Positions 29,688 to 39,620 of a stretch of DNA of 64,000 nucleotides are shown piece after piece. The DNA is from Mycoemilia scoparia (Eukaryota > Kickxellomycota > Kickxellomycetes > Kickxellales > Kickxellaceae). Positions within the stretch are counted from its first letter, which is position 1. Each line of letters opens with the position of its first letter. Under the pieces are notes generated by a model. That model ran no database searches. It was given only the letters and a program-made list of their open reading frames with translations, and was not told the origin of the DNA. Both the position numbers and the translations under genes were made by a program. The stretch lies in the NCBI GenBank assembly GCA_027575805.1, contig JANBPU010000004.1, forward strand, positions 274,797-338,796, in the 5' to 3' direction.

Positions 29688-32292
29688 TTAATCAACATCC
29701 ATTTCGTTGCTTTGTTCATTAGCAGCAGAGTCCTGGGATTTTGGTGTTTCTGTTTCGCCGTTTTGAGCCTTGGCGTCATCCTTTTCTTCGGGCTTAGTCT
29801 CTTCAGGTTTAGGCTGGGGCTTGGGCTTATTCATGATTGGTGTAGCAAAGCTAATAAGCTCTTGCTTCTTTTGCAAAATTTCATGTGAGAAAACAACTGG
29901 TGCATCGTGTTTGGCGCGGCCCTCTTGCTTCGAGAGCTTTTCATCAAGCCACTGCTGGGTAGATTCGCAACGCTCAACTACCTTCTGCTTATCTTCTTCA
30001 GTGATATGGGCAAAGCGCTCATCATTGGAAGTGGCGAGTTCAGCCCATTGGGTAAGGTTTTGGCGAAGTTCTCTGGCAGCCTCAGGGCGCTTCTCAGATT
30101 CCTTATAACGCTCAACAATAGGATCACCAGTGCCCTTGAGGTCAGCAAGTTTAGCCTCGTATTCAGCCTTTGAGGCATCATCTCCATCGTCATAGAGCCA
30201 GTCCTCAATTTCAGTGAGCTTGGACAAGTAAGCATCCTTTTCAGCGGGGTTGACAAAGTCAGAGGCGGTGTATGAAACCTGGTCACGGATGTGGTAGATG
30301 TATTCTTCAAGACTGTTCTTGGTGTGCTCAGTAGCAAGAACGAGGATGTCGTGTGCCTTCATTTCAGACTCCTTCTTGGTAAATGCAGCAACGGTGGCAT
30401 CGTCCAAGCAAAGAGAGGCCTGGCTGATGGGGAGGTTGCCCTTCTTGACGAGCTTCTTAACCTTGCGAGTGGCAGGCTTCTCTGGGGTGCCGTTCTCTTG
30501 ACCCTCAGCAGGAGTTTCGCTTCCTTCCTTCTTCTCGCTGCCCTCAGGGGTGGGAATAGGCTCCTCAACTTCGACTTCTTCAACAGTGTAGGCACTGGTA
30601 ATATTCAAAATACCATTGATATCGAGGCGGGCCTTGACCTTGATGGTAGAAAGATCTCCAGAGGGATCGGGCTGGACGTCCTTAACATCGAAGCGAGCGA
30701 TCCATGGGTTTGTTCCAGCTGGAAGATCTTCGGGCTGAGAGTATACGGACTCAACAGTGAAAGGCTCCTTGCGGTAGAAAGTAAGGAGCTTGGTATTGGG
30801 AATGGGGTTGAAGGTACCGAATACTCCAAGGTTGGTGTCATTGGCACCAGCCTCACCAACAGGCTGCCATTGGAATTTGATGGGGTAAGCGTTTACATCG
30901 TTGACGCTGAAGTCACGGACACGGAATGATGGAGACAAGATGGCGCACTGAAGGGCACAGCCACGAGCAACAGCCTCATCCTGGTTAAGGGTGTAACTGA
31001 GATCACGACCAAAGAACTCGGCAAGCTTGGCCTTGACAGCAGGGACACGGATGGAGCCACCAACAGCCTCAACGGAGTCGATTTCTTCGACGGAGAGACC
31101 AGAAGCCTTTAGGGCCTTCTCAATAGGAGCGCGGAGCTTTTGGAGGGTTTCGTTTATGAGTTCTTCAAATTCTTCGCGAGAAATCATAGCACTGGCATCA
31201 ATGTCGCTCATAAGATTTTCAACGTTGATAGGGGCCTGAGTATTGGCAGAAAGGACCTTCTTTAGCTTTTCGCAGGCAGTGCGAAGACGGAGGAGAGCCT
31301 TGGTCTTGGATCTGATGTTAATGTTATATTTTTCATCAAACAGTTTGACAAAGTGGTCAAGCAAAACACGGTCAAAGTTACGACCACCACAGTCGGGCTC
31401 ATAAGCAGCAGAGAGGATCTTCATCTCGCCACGCTTGAATGCAACGACAGCAACACTGAAGGAGGCGTGGCCCATATCAGCGAAGACAACATTGCGAGGC
31501 TTGTCTTCGGGGAGGTCAGTCTTGGTGATACCGTATCCAAGAGCAGCGGCAGCGTTGTCATTGATCAAACGAAGGCAGTTGAGGTTGGCAATCTTGCTGG
31601 CCTGCAAAACAGCTCTGCGTTGGCGGTCAGTGAACCAACCAGGGACCGAAATAACAACATCAGACATATCAGCGACCTTGTTGTTTGAAGTGATATCGCG
31701 AAGGTGCCCAAAGTACATAGCAAGGAGTTGAGTAGCGCTGAATTTAGTAGTCTCTCCAAGATAGTTTACTTCAACGCCAGCTTCGCCGTCAACATCGCAA
31801 AGGGTACCACCGACTTCTTCAGGCTCAAATGGCATTTCAGAGACCTCTTTGTAGGTGTGTCCAATAATGCGCTTCAACGAGCGTACAGTGTTTTTAAAGT
31901 TGGACATTTCCTGATTCTTGGCAGATTCACCAAGGTATCTTTGCTTTGGACCAAAGGAAACCATCGAGCTATTGTAAGCATGTTTTGGTATAAAGCATAA
32001 GTATATCGATATTGTTTGTATTTAATGCATGAAAAGTGGCAAATAAAGCTACTTACGGAGTTGCCCGATTAGAGACCTCATTGGTAATAATATCAATACC
32101 GCGATTGCGGGCGACAGCAATAACAGACTGAAGACTTCCAACGTCAAAACCTATGAATTCCCAAGTAAATATTGTATGTCAGAAAACATATTTATAGGTT
32201 TCGTGTTGGTATAGCCCTATCTATTTTCATGCAATAATTATACAAAGGATGTCACAAATCCAAGAAAAATTCTACTTACCAACAACAGACAT
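29688..32292 (-). CDS. sse1: Hsp110-class chaperone (Sse1-like)
   Basis: Three exons: 32292-32280, 32150-32057, 31968-29688 (795 aa). The first exon is only 13 nt (ATG plus three codons and one base). The N-terminal ATPase begins [20 protein letters not shown] and contains [15 protein letters not shown], the Hsp110-type version of the Hsp70 nucleotide-binding site. An acidic insertion ([17 protein letters not shown]) lies in the beta domain, then an extended helical lid and an acidic tail ending MDVD instead of EEVD. Hsp110 acts as a nucleotide-exchange factor and holdase for cytosolic Hsp70. Codon use is GC-richer than its neighbours, like LDH, fitting high expression. Confidence 0.95.
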
Positions 32293-33743
32293 TATTTAGA
32301 TATCAGAGTGCAATGTGTATAGAAATGCGAAAGGGATATATATAATTATGTATATGTAAAAAAGCAAAGGAACTTTAGAATAGTGAGATAGTACTAAAGA
32401 AGAACTTGCTGATACAGAGTGTTTGACTCTATATATGAAAGCGAAGCGCGGGATCGTCTCAACAATTATTTTTAGTGTGCCATGAAGTTCGAGCTCTTTC
32501 TCGCAATTTCCAGCGACAAGAAAAAAATATTTAAAGGAATTTGGGCCCTTTGATCCAATCATGCCACAGCTAAATCCTGATCAGGTAATTGGATCAGACA
32601 GCATATTGAGGCCACCTCATTGATTCCATATCCATAAAGTCGGACGTATCTGGCACTCCAAAACAGAGAAATAGGAGACAAAATAGCATCCAATAGGCCC
32701 ACCTCACTGACTAGTCCAAAAAGCCGCTTGGGAACATGGACAGCCTGGCTGTCTATCACTGCATAAGCTCAAAAGTAAGCAGGAACATCACTCTTTGGGA
32801 AGCACAGTTTAGAGTAGTAATGGGATTGCTCAACAAGGCGCAGGATCGCCTAAGAGCGAAAAGGTTTACAGAATGGCAAAGCAATGATAAACATGGCAGT
32901 GTTCTTAAAGGGTAAATAAATGTGTCAGCGGACAAGCAATTATGAATAGGAGAAGCAAAGTAACGAACCTGCAGGCCTATGGGATAAGGTGGCGTGTTCT
33001 ATGCAGTACAACGCCGTCTTCAATAATACAAGGTTTATACCCAAGCATATCAGCAAACATTCCGCACACCAACCCAAGCGACAAGCACAGTTGTGGTCGA
33101 GGTAGAATTGGTAGTCATAGCGATGGTGTATAAAAAATGTTTTAATTCTTCTGCCCAGCCACTCTTCTAATGGAAGAAGGGGCACGTTGGGGAAAGCATA
33201 CAGTTGATGTGGCTTCACTCGCACGTATAGTGGTGTTTTCTACAAGAATAGCTGGGCGATTCTTTTGTTAAACTGTTGAGGACCCTAAATTTAGAACATC
33301 AATGCTCAAGCAACGGAAAGGAATTGATCCATCTTATAGAGCAACAAACAAGGCAAGCTACAGTAAAACCCAGAAAGCCATCACCAACTTTGGAAACAGG
33401 TATTCATACAAACATTACCGCATATATCGTGTACGCTCGGCCTGCGTGAGATTTACTCTACAATATGCCTGGTACCTTGTTTTTGTATTATAGCCACAAC
33501 CTTCTTTCCTCTTGGCCTTCCCCTTCTATTTTCATCATTAATGCTTATTCCAAGCTATCTATAATTTAGTACACATACATCATTGCGAGACTTTCTTGAT
33601 TTCCTCAAAGCTTCTCAATTTGCACTGCATTTCCTAACACTAAAGCCCCGCCCATTCCAATTACTGCCCTCTTGCTAATAATATACTGGTGCGAGGCTTT
33701 GCTTCCTCTCTTGCTAATTCGCTTTGCTGTTCCTCAAGATAAT
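32293..33743. other. Divergent promoter region Hsp110/kinase, 1.45 kb
   Basis: No supported gene. Contains a 15-nt perfect palindrome at 32739-32753 (GACAGCC-T-GGCTGTC). Two short similar blocks occur at about 32606-32630 and 32690-32715 (AGGCC(C)ACCTCA-TGA). I did not find a clear heat-shock element array upstream of Hsp110. Confidence 0.4.
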
Positions 33744-36374
33744 ATGCTTCCCCAGCCGCCTCTCAGCCGGACAAAGCGTCCAATAGCTTTGGATGGCAGC
33801 GGCCAGCCATTTTCTCTGAACCTTTCTGGGTCTACGCACAATGGTGGTGAATCAAGGTCTGCTGAAAATTCGAGCAATGACGCCTGGGATTCAAGACGTA
33901 GCGGTATTTACTATGCTGGTGGCCTTCGTGAGTACAGACGCGAATTGGGTGGCCCAAAGCCAGTGGTTAGTCCATTGGCGTCCTCCTCCCAGCACCAGCG
34001 GTTAATACCCTTGCAGTCAAGGCTTATGTCTTCAAAAGGTGCTGAAGAGCCTGTGTCATCCCAGAGTACATATCAGAAACACGAAAAGAACCCCAAACCA
34101 GGCGGTCTGGCAATGTTGGCATCAAAATTGCTAGGAAAAGGAAGCTCTAGTCCTGGTGGTGCTGATAGTATACCAGACAGCAGACGGAACAATCAAAATA
34201 TGTCCGAGGAGAAATCATTTACGCATCGCTTCAGAGGACGGTGGGCAAAGTTTGGCGATAATGACGGTGGCGACTATTTTCATGGCCGGTCTAGATCAAC
34301 CGATGCCAATGATGTGGCCACAGCAAACCAAATTGGTACCCCTTATAATATCAAGCACGATTTTCATATTGGAATTGACGAGCTGGACGAGGTTATGGAA
34401 CAACTTCCGGGATATTTCCGCAACATGGTAAATACTGAGTTTACCAGCAACCTTGCTGACTCAGACGACAGTCATACCAACGAAAATATGTCTCTTCAAA
34501 CACATATGCAACTTGACAAGCGTGAGGACGGACAGGAGTTTGAATTTAGCCTTACTGGGACAACGCTCCCATCGGACTTTGGCAACTTCCGTAGCTCACG
34601 TGTGTTCCAAAAGGGTGTGTCAACGCCAATATATGAGGAGATGACTCAATCCAAAGATAGCCCAACCTTTGAGGAGAAAGAAGAAACAAAGCTGTCAAAG
34701 AGAAGTCCTCGCGCCTTATCTCAGGATCGTGACCGTGAGCGCCGCTTTGGTGGATCACACACAAAGAGCATTAATCTCAAAGGACAACAGGGATTGGTAA
34801 GTGAACATAAGCACCGGCATGAATCCATAAAGCCACAGAAGAAGACACATCGACCAAAAAGACTTGGTGGTGATCTTGGTGAAGGCATGAATTCCTCAAC
34901 AACTCCAACGCTTTATACTCCTGGAAGTATTGGTGCTTCATCCGCCAAATCTGCAGGTCACAAATACAGCACGAAGTCTCCACAATCCGCTGAGGTTTTC
35001 TTTGGACCAGACGATGGACGGAGGAGTATGGAAGAAAATTGTCACTATGATTCACAGCGACCACACAAAGCAAAACACAGCATCTATGCAGATCTTGGTG
35101 CTTCAACCTCAACTCGCAGTCTACCGGCATTGCAAACATCCGCTTCGCCAGCAGAGCACCACGCATCACAGGATTCTTCTGAAGAGCGGGCAAACAATAA
35201 TAGTGCCAAACACATTGCTGCAGACAAATTGGGCACATCCAGCCTCACAAGCATTGTGTCCTCAAAAAAGAGCTACAGGTATTCAAATACCTCAACGGGC
35301 GAACAAAAACAGCCAAAGAGGTACTCGCGATCAAGCAATACCCATTCCAGTGTCACCCCATCAGTCACACCAACTACAGCAACAACTCCTGTTACACAAA
35401 CTTTCCCTACTGCAAAGGACAAGGGCGAACAATCTGCTAGTGCTACTGCTGTTACTGCTCCCACGACAACGACGACAGCGGCAGCCAAAAGCACTCCTCA
35501 GCCACCTGGATCGCAATATTATAATCTAGAACTATTTGCTGAGGGTGAATCTGGAAACCTGTATTCTGCCCAGCGCATTGATAGCGATGCCAAATTTGCC
35601 ATAAAAAAGATTCCAACAAATAAATTGGACAGACTCAAGAAGCTTAGATACGAAGTGTCAATGATGCAAGGCGTATCTTGTCCAGAAATTGTTTCATTCT
35701 TTGATGGATTCAAAGTCAATGACTTTTTCTGGGTTATCTATGAATATATGGATATGTGCTCTCTTACAGATCTATTTGGTGGCTACCCATCTCTTGTTCT
35801 TGCAGATAATGTCATTGCCTATGTTTCTCGAAGCATATTTAGAGCTTTGTCCTACCTCCACCAAAAATCCATTATCCATTGTGACATCAGGAGTGACAAT
35901 GTCCTTATCAATGGCAAAGGAGAGGTTAAAATCGCTGATTTCAGCAATGGTATAAAAATAGATCGTGACGGTAACATAAAGAGAGCCACATCTGGCCCAG
36001 TTTACTGGATGGCACCAGAAATTCCCAAAGGACGAGGTTATTCAAGAAAATCAGATATATGGGCAGCCGGTGCTGTTGTTTATGAGATGGTCGAAGGACA
36101 GCCACCGTATATCGAGTATCCAGAGCTCAAGGTTGTAACTCTCATCAAAGACAATGGCCTTGCACCATGGTCATCAGCAAACACCATATCTAGCACATTA
36201 AAAAGCTTTATTTCAAAGGCCTGTAATGTCGACTTGGATGCTCGCTATACGGCTGATCAGATGTTGAAGGACGAATTTCTCAGTGCTGACAATGTAGCAG
36301 AACCAACAGATCTTTTGAAATTTGTAGAATCCGTTGAAGCTCTAGAAGACGACGAAGAAGATGGTGACGAGTAG
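33744..36374 (+). CDS. PAK/Ste20-like kinase with CRIB domain and altered HRD/DFG motifs
   Basis: Single exon, 876 aa from the first ATG (33744); the frame upstream opens at a TTG. A CRIB-like p21-binding motif lies near 197-212 (GTPYNIKHDFHIGID). A long Ser/Thr/His-rich disordered linker follows to about 590. The C-terminal kinase domain has Lys621 in FAIKKI and a PAK-type catalytic segment, but it reads H712-C-D (HRD expected) and D732-F-S (DFG expected), with SDNVL and GPVYWMAPE otherwise intact. The ATP-Mg residues Lys, Asp714, Asn and Asp732 remain, so activity is plausible but unusual. The likely role is a Cdc42/Rac effector in polarity or signalling. The C-terminus is acidic. Confidence 0.85.
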   Translation: MLPQPPLSRTKRPIALDGSGQPFSLNLSGSTHNGGESRSAENSSNDAWDSRRSGIYYAGGLREYRRELGGPKPVVSPLASSSQHQRLIPLQSRLMSSKGAEEPVSSQSTYQKHEKNPKPGGLAMLASKLLGKGSSSPGGADSIPDSRRNNQNMSEEKSFTHRFRGRWAKFGDNDGGDYFHGRSRSTDANDVATANQIGTPYNIKHDFHIGIDELDEVMEQLPGYFRNMVNTEFTSNLADSDDSHTNENMSLQTHMQLDKREDGQEFEFSLTGTTLPSDFGNFRSSRVFQKGVSTPIYEEMTQSKDSPTFEEKEETKLSKRSPRALSQDRDRERRFGGSHTKSINLKGQQGLVSEHKHRHESIKPQKKTHRPKRLGGDLGEGMNSSTTPTLYTPGSIGASSAKSAGHKYSTKSPQSAEVFFGPDDGRRSMEENCHYDSQRPHKAKHSIYADLGASTSTRSLPALQTSASPAEHHASQDSSEERANNNSAKHIAADKLGTSSLTSIVSSKKSYRYSNTSTGEQKQPKRYSRSSNTHSSVTPSVTPTTATTPVTQTFPTAKDKGEQSASATAVTAPTTTTTAAAKSTPQPPGSQYYNLELFAEGESGNLYSAQRIDSDAKFAIKKIPTNKLDRLKKLRYEVSMMQGVSCPEIVSFFDGFKVNDFFWVIYEYMDMCSLTDLFGGYPSLVLADNVIAYVSRSIFRALSYLHQKSIIHCDIRSDNVLINGKGEVKIADFSNGIKIDRDGNIKRATSGPVYWMAPEIPKGRGYSRKSDIWAAGAVVYEMVEGQPPYIEYPELKVVTLIKDNGLAPWSSANTISSTLKSFISKACNVDLDARYTADQMLKDEFLSADNVAEPTDLLKFVESVEALEDDEEDGDE

Positions 36375-36999
36375 ATTCTCAGTTCCTATTTATCTATCTC
36401 TACTTACGAAGTGCCATTATTGCATTCATCCAAGACCTACTATTCTCCATACTCATACGTATACATACATCAGGTGTAAAAGAGCTACACAAAAGGCCAA
36501 GTGTGCCTCTCTATATTGAAGGCTGGATTTATCATACTTGGACCTTATAACTAACCGACTTGAGTCCCAAATTCTCAACGCTTGTTGTGAAACCACACAT
36601 ACCTGCCTTTCTCTCTCTCTCTCTCTAGCATTACATTATTCATAAACCCAGCCCACAACCACTCTAATCCTCACGCCCAGTTTTCATTAAATCCACTACT
36701 ATTAAATGCGTTTTGTTCTTTTTAGCTCAATTTTCAGTGTAAATCTATTATGTCTGAGCAACCTCTTTTCAAGAAAAAGAAGTTCTCATTCTAAACCATC
36801 CCTATGTGGCCGTGTACGGTGCAACATCTCTTATAGTCAATGTGTTATTTAATTAGCTGACCACAAAACAATGCTTGTTTTTTGTTACAATACAACATCA
36901 TGCGTTATGCAACGCTCCTATATTAATAAACCAAATCAATTAAAATTCTACATTGCTTCATTTTACTTTAGCTAAAACGCGAAAAAAAGGAAAACAGGT
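36375..36999. other. Intergenic region with a gene-like promoter but no long ORF
   Basis: Convergent gap between the kinase and the ABCD4-like gene. A 15-nt CT repeat (about 36611-36626) and C/T-rich sequence, typical of this genome's gene leaders, are followed by two overlapping micro-ORFs (36706-36852 and 36750-36794). AATAAA lies near 36925. Confidence 0.4.
36706..36852 (+). CDS. Candidate micro-ORF, possible secreted 48-aa peptide
   Basis: ATG 36706 starts a frame reading MRFVLFSSIFSVNLLCLS, a signal-peptide-like start, then a basic stretch with three Cys. A second ATG at 36750 in another frame encodes the 14-residue MSEQPLFKKKKFSF. The leader resembles real gene leaders here. Nothing proves translation, and a non-coding transcript is equally possible. 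Confidence 0.2.
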   Translation: MRFVLFSSIFSVNLLCLSNLFSRKRSSHSKPSLCGRVRCNISYSQCVI

Positions 37000-39021
37000 T
37001 TATGAATAATCTAAGCTAGCACTACCAAGACTGGGATCTATACGCAAATGCAAGTTGTGATAGGCAAGCAATGAATCTCTATGTCCAACAGAAATTAATG
37101 AAACGCCAGAGTTAATTAAGAGAGAGTAGAGGTCCCTTTCAGCTGGGATGTCCACAGAGCTCGTAGCCTCATCCATGATAGCAAACCTTGGTTTCCAAAA
37201 CAAAACTCTGGCAATTGCAATTCTTTGCATTTCGCCTGGAGACAGGAGTTTCTCCCACATTGAAGCATCAATAGAACTACCACCTGATATTAACGGGTCT
37301 TGAGCTAGTTTTCCAAGACCAGTTAAGTGGAGTATTTCCGTCACCTGGGCCATAATATTATGTGATAGACTCAATGATTTATCATGAACTACAGGGTATG
37401 TAACTTGTTCAATCAGGGTTCCAGAAATCATATATGGCATTTGGGACAAAAACATTATTGTGGGCTTGCTGTCGGATCCGATTGGTGCGGGAATGGCTAT
37501 ATGACCCGTTGATGACGCCCATAGCCCACACATCGTGCGCAAAAGCGATGTTTTGCCACAGCCGTTTGGGCCGGTTATTATCATATTGTCTCCAACATTT
37601 ACCGTGAAACTGATTCCAGATAATAGGCGTTTTCCTTGTGGTGTGAATACTGATAAATCCGTAACCTTGATTTGGTCTCTGTTTGCTGAGTAAGAAATCA
37701 CCGATTCCAAACTTGACCCCTGTGTATGCTTTTCATTAAGTCTGTCGAGCTCTTTCCAAAGTTGTTCTAAACGAACAGTATATCCCACAAGGTTTGTCAG
37801 CTCTTGGGCCTGGGAAAGCATCGATGTAAACAGATATATAAGATACATCGATACGAACGTATTCATGCTAATTATACTACTCAAATCTGAACTGGGCTTG
37901 TCCTTGTAAGCACCAAAGAAAATGGGGATAGCAATGATCGCATACGAAAGAATTGATCCAAGATATGACATGGTTTGCGATAATGTGTTAAGTCTCAGCT
38001 TTTTGGCTGCCAGTCTTCTTTGGACTCCTATCAGAGTGCTGAGAGATGAATTGACCTCAGCTTCTTCCCTTTTCTCGCCACCATAAAACGCAATAGATTC
38101 AGAAAAGTTGATGACCCTGGTTTGCTTGTACCTAAAGTTACCCTCTTCCTTTTCTTGCTTCCACACAAGCCTGACAATGGGTGGCATCAGTAATTTACTT
38201 CCAATAGCACCAGATATAAAGTACAGGTATATAAGAGCCGGCCCAAGTACTCCAGATACAGACCAGCATTTGACCGTATAGTATATGATAAGGAATGGCG
38301 ATAAAAACAGCTCAATGCACAGCTTCATCAGAGATTCAGAAAGCCTGTCAATGTCCTGGGATATTCGCTGATCGGGATTATCAATAGACTTCGCCAAGTT
38401 CAGGGGATACAGAATGCCTGATTTCATATAACGGCCATCAGTATTAGCTGTCAAGATAGATCGAATTTGAATGCGAAGTAAACCACCGACATATTCCACC
38501 AATGCCTTTGATATACCGGTCGATAGTACTACCAAAAGACTCTTTATCAAAAGGTAGTTAAAACCACTCTGGTCCCTATTTCCTAGCACGAGATAATACT
38601 GCGATGGGATAATTCCTGACAAATATACAAAAAGTTCGTGGACTATTCGCAAAAGGACAAAGCCCGAGCCCAATGTTGCTACGTTGGTTGTAGATACTAT
38701 TGAACATGTTCTTGATTCTGACCACACTGTCTTTAGTATGTTAAGCAGCGCTTTTAACGTTTTTATATTTACATCATAGTCTTTATGAGCTATCTTGGAC
38801 TTTAGGCTAATTTCAGTAGAATTGCTCTCATTCGAGGGTCGTCTGCTGGAGCCTTGGGGCTGTTGGGTAGATGTAGAGGGAGGGTACCCAGGTCTTGGTT
38901 TTCCGAGTAAGCTGGTTGTTGTTGCTGGTGTGGTAATTGAATTGTCTTCCTCCAGGGTCCTGCTATTTCCATGCTGGGAGGAATTTGAAGGTCCTGCTGA
39001 AGGTGAATCAGCTCTGTCCAT
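37000..39021 (-). CDS. abcd4: ABC half transporter, ABCD4-like
   Basis: Single exon, 673 aa, ATG 39021. A Ser/Pro/Gln-rich N-terminus of about 90 residues is followed by a six-helix ABCD membrane domain and one nucleotide-binding domain. The ABCD motif NPDQRISQDI is present. Blocks such as YLGSILSYAIIAIPIFFGAY, and Walker A GPNGCGKTS (about 481-489), signature LSPGEMQR (about 590) and Walker B FAIMDEATS, resemble human ABCD4 more than the fatty-acyl transporters Pxa1/Pxa2. ABCD4 exports cobalamin from lysosomes together with LMBRD1 in animals. A vacuolar B12 role here is inferred; peroxisomal acyl-CoA transport is the alternative. Converges with the kinase gene. Confidence 0.88.
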   Translation of the reverse strand: MDRADSPSAGPSNSSQHGNSRTLEEDNSITTPATTTSLLGKPRPGYPPSTSTQQPQGSSRRPSNESNSTEISLKSKIAHKDYDVNIKTLKALLNILKTVWSESRTCSIVSTTNVATLGSGFVLLRIVHELFVYLSGIIPSQYYLVLGNRDQSGFNYLLIKSLLVVLSTGISKALVEYVGGLLRIQIRSILTANTDGRYMKSGILYPLNLAKSIDNPDQRISQDIDRLSESLMKLCIELFLSPFLIIYYTVKCWSVSGVLGPALIYLYFISGAIGSKLLMPPIVRLVWKQEKEEGNFRYKQTRVINFSESIAFYGGEKREEAEVNSSLSTLIGVQRRLAAKKLRLNTLSQTMSYLGSILSYAIIAIPIFFGAYKDKPSSDLSSIISMNTFVSMYLIYLFTSMLSQAQELTNLVGYTVRLEQLWKELDRLNEKHTQGSSLESVISYSANRDQIKVTDLSVFTPQGKRLLSGISFTVNVGDNMIITGPNGCGKTSLLRTMCGLWASSTGHIAIPAPIGSDSKPTIMFLSQMPYMISGTLIEQVTYPVVHDKSLSLSHNIMAQVTEILHLTGLGKLAQDPLISGGSSIDASMWEKLLSPGEMQRIAIARVLFWKPRFAIMDEATSSVDIPAERDLYSLLINSGVSLISVGHRDSLLAYHNLHLRIDPSLGSASLDYS

Positions 39022-39359
39022 GGAGGGAATGAGCCTATATGAATACTAAAGGAGATATTTGTATGACAAGTGGAGATAAAACAGATTTTACATATCAAGA
39101 TCGTGAAGACTAATGTGAATATACTAATAGGACTGGGTCAAGAGACGAAGCAGAACCAAGGTCATGCCCATCCAAGTTATGCATAAAAGTGCTGTGTGAA
39201 ACATATTTTTGCTGTGCCTCCACAGCATCTGATCCACTAGAAACATTCATTAATAACAAATTGGGGAATACATACATGACTTTATTTCACAAGCTATTAG
39301 GCATAAAAGGCCCTCCACAAAATAATATCAAAATTTATTATCAAAAAGTATTTTTAAAA

Positions 39360-39480
39360 TATGGGTAATAATTTTTGAAGGGTGAAAGTTGACTAGTAAA
39401 ATTGGACACCCATTTGGCTCTGATTGCGCCTATAATCACTGGTCACCAAAATTCACCCTTCAAAAATTATGATCCATATA
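39360..39480 (+). mobile_element. MITE-like element, family A, copy 3 (nested)
   Basis: Best-preserved copy. The terminal inverted repeat is about 28 bp: left ATATGGGTAATAATTTTTGA, right the reverse complement of ATATGGATCATAATTTTTGA, each continuing AGGGTGAA. Inserted in C1. Confidence 0.8.
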
Positions 39481-39502
39481 ATAAAAGTACATACATGGTC
39501 AA

Positions 39503-39620
39503 AGTTCACAACGCCTTAGACAAAATGGGTCCCTAAGGATGCATATAAAATAGTTGATGATTGGGCCAAAACACAAGGGCCTATTTCCGCTTACAATATG
39601 CTTGATCACAAGTGAAATCT
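39503..39620 (+). mobile_element. MITE-like element, family B, copy B3 (nested)
   Basis: Family blocks CCTTAGACAAAATGGGTCCC, GATTGGGCCAAAAC, CCTATTTCCGC and CACAAGTGAAATCT. Lies 22 bp after A3, inside C1. Confidence 0.65.

Noticed and set aside
30291..30929. 212-codon open frame on the plus strand
   Set aside because: Antisense shadow of the GC-rich Hsp110 coding region; no family resemblance.
32461..32530. Possible heat-shock element upstream of Hsp110
   Set aside because: GAA and TTC half-sites are present but not in the required alternating 5-bp register.
34930..35529. 199-codon alternative frame inside the kinase gene
   Set aside because: Arises from Ser/Thr/Gln-rich codons in the linker; the kinase frame is supported by CRIB and catalytic motifs.
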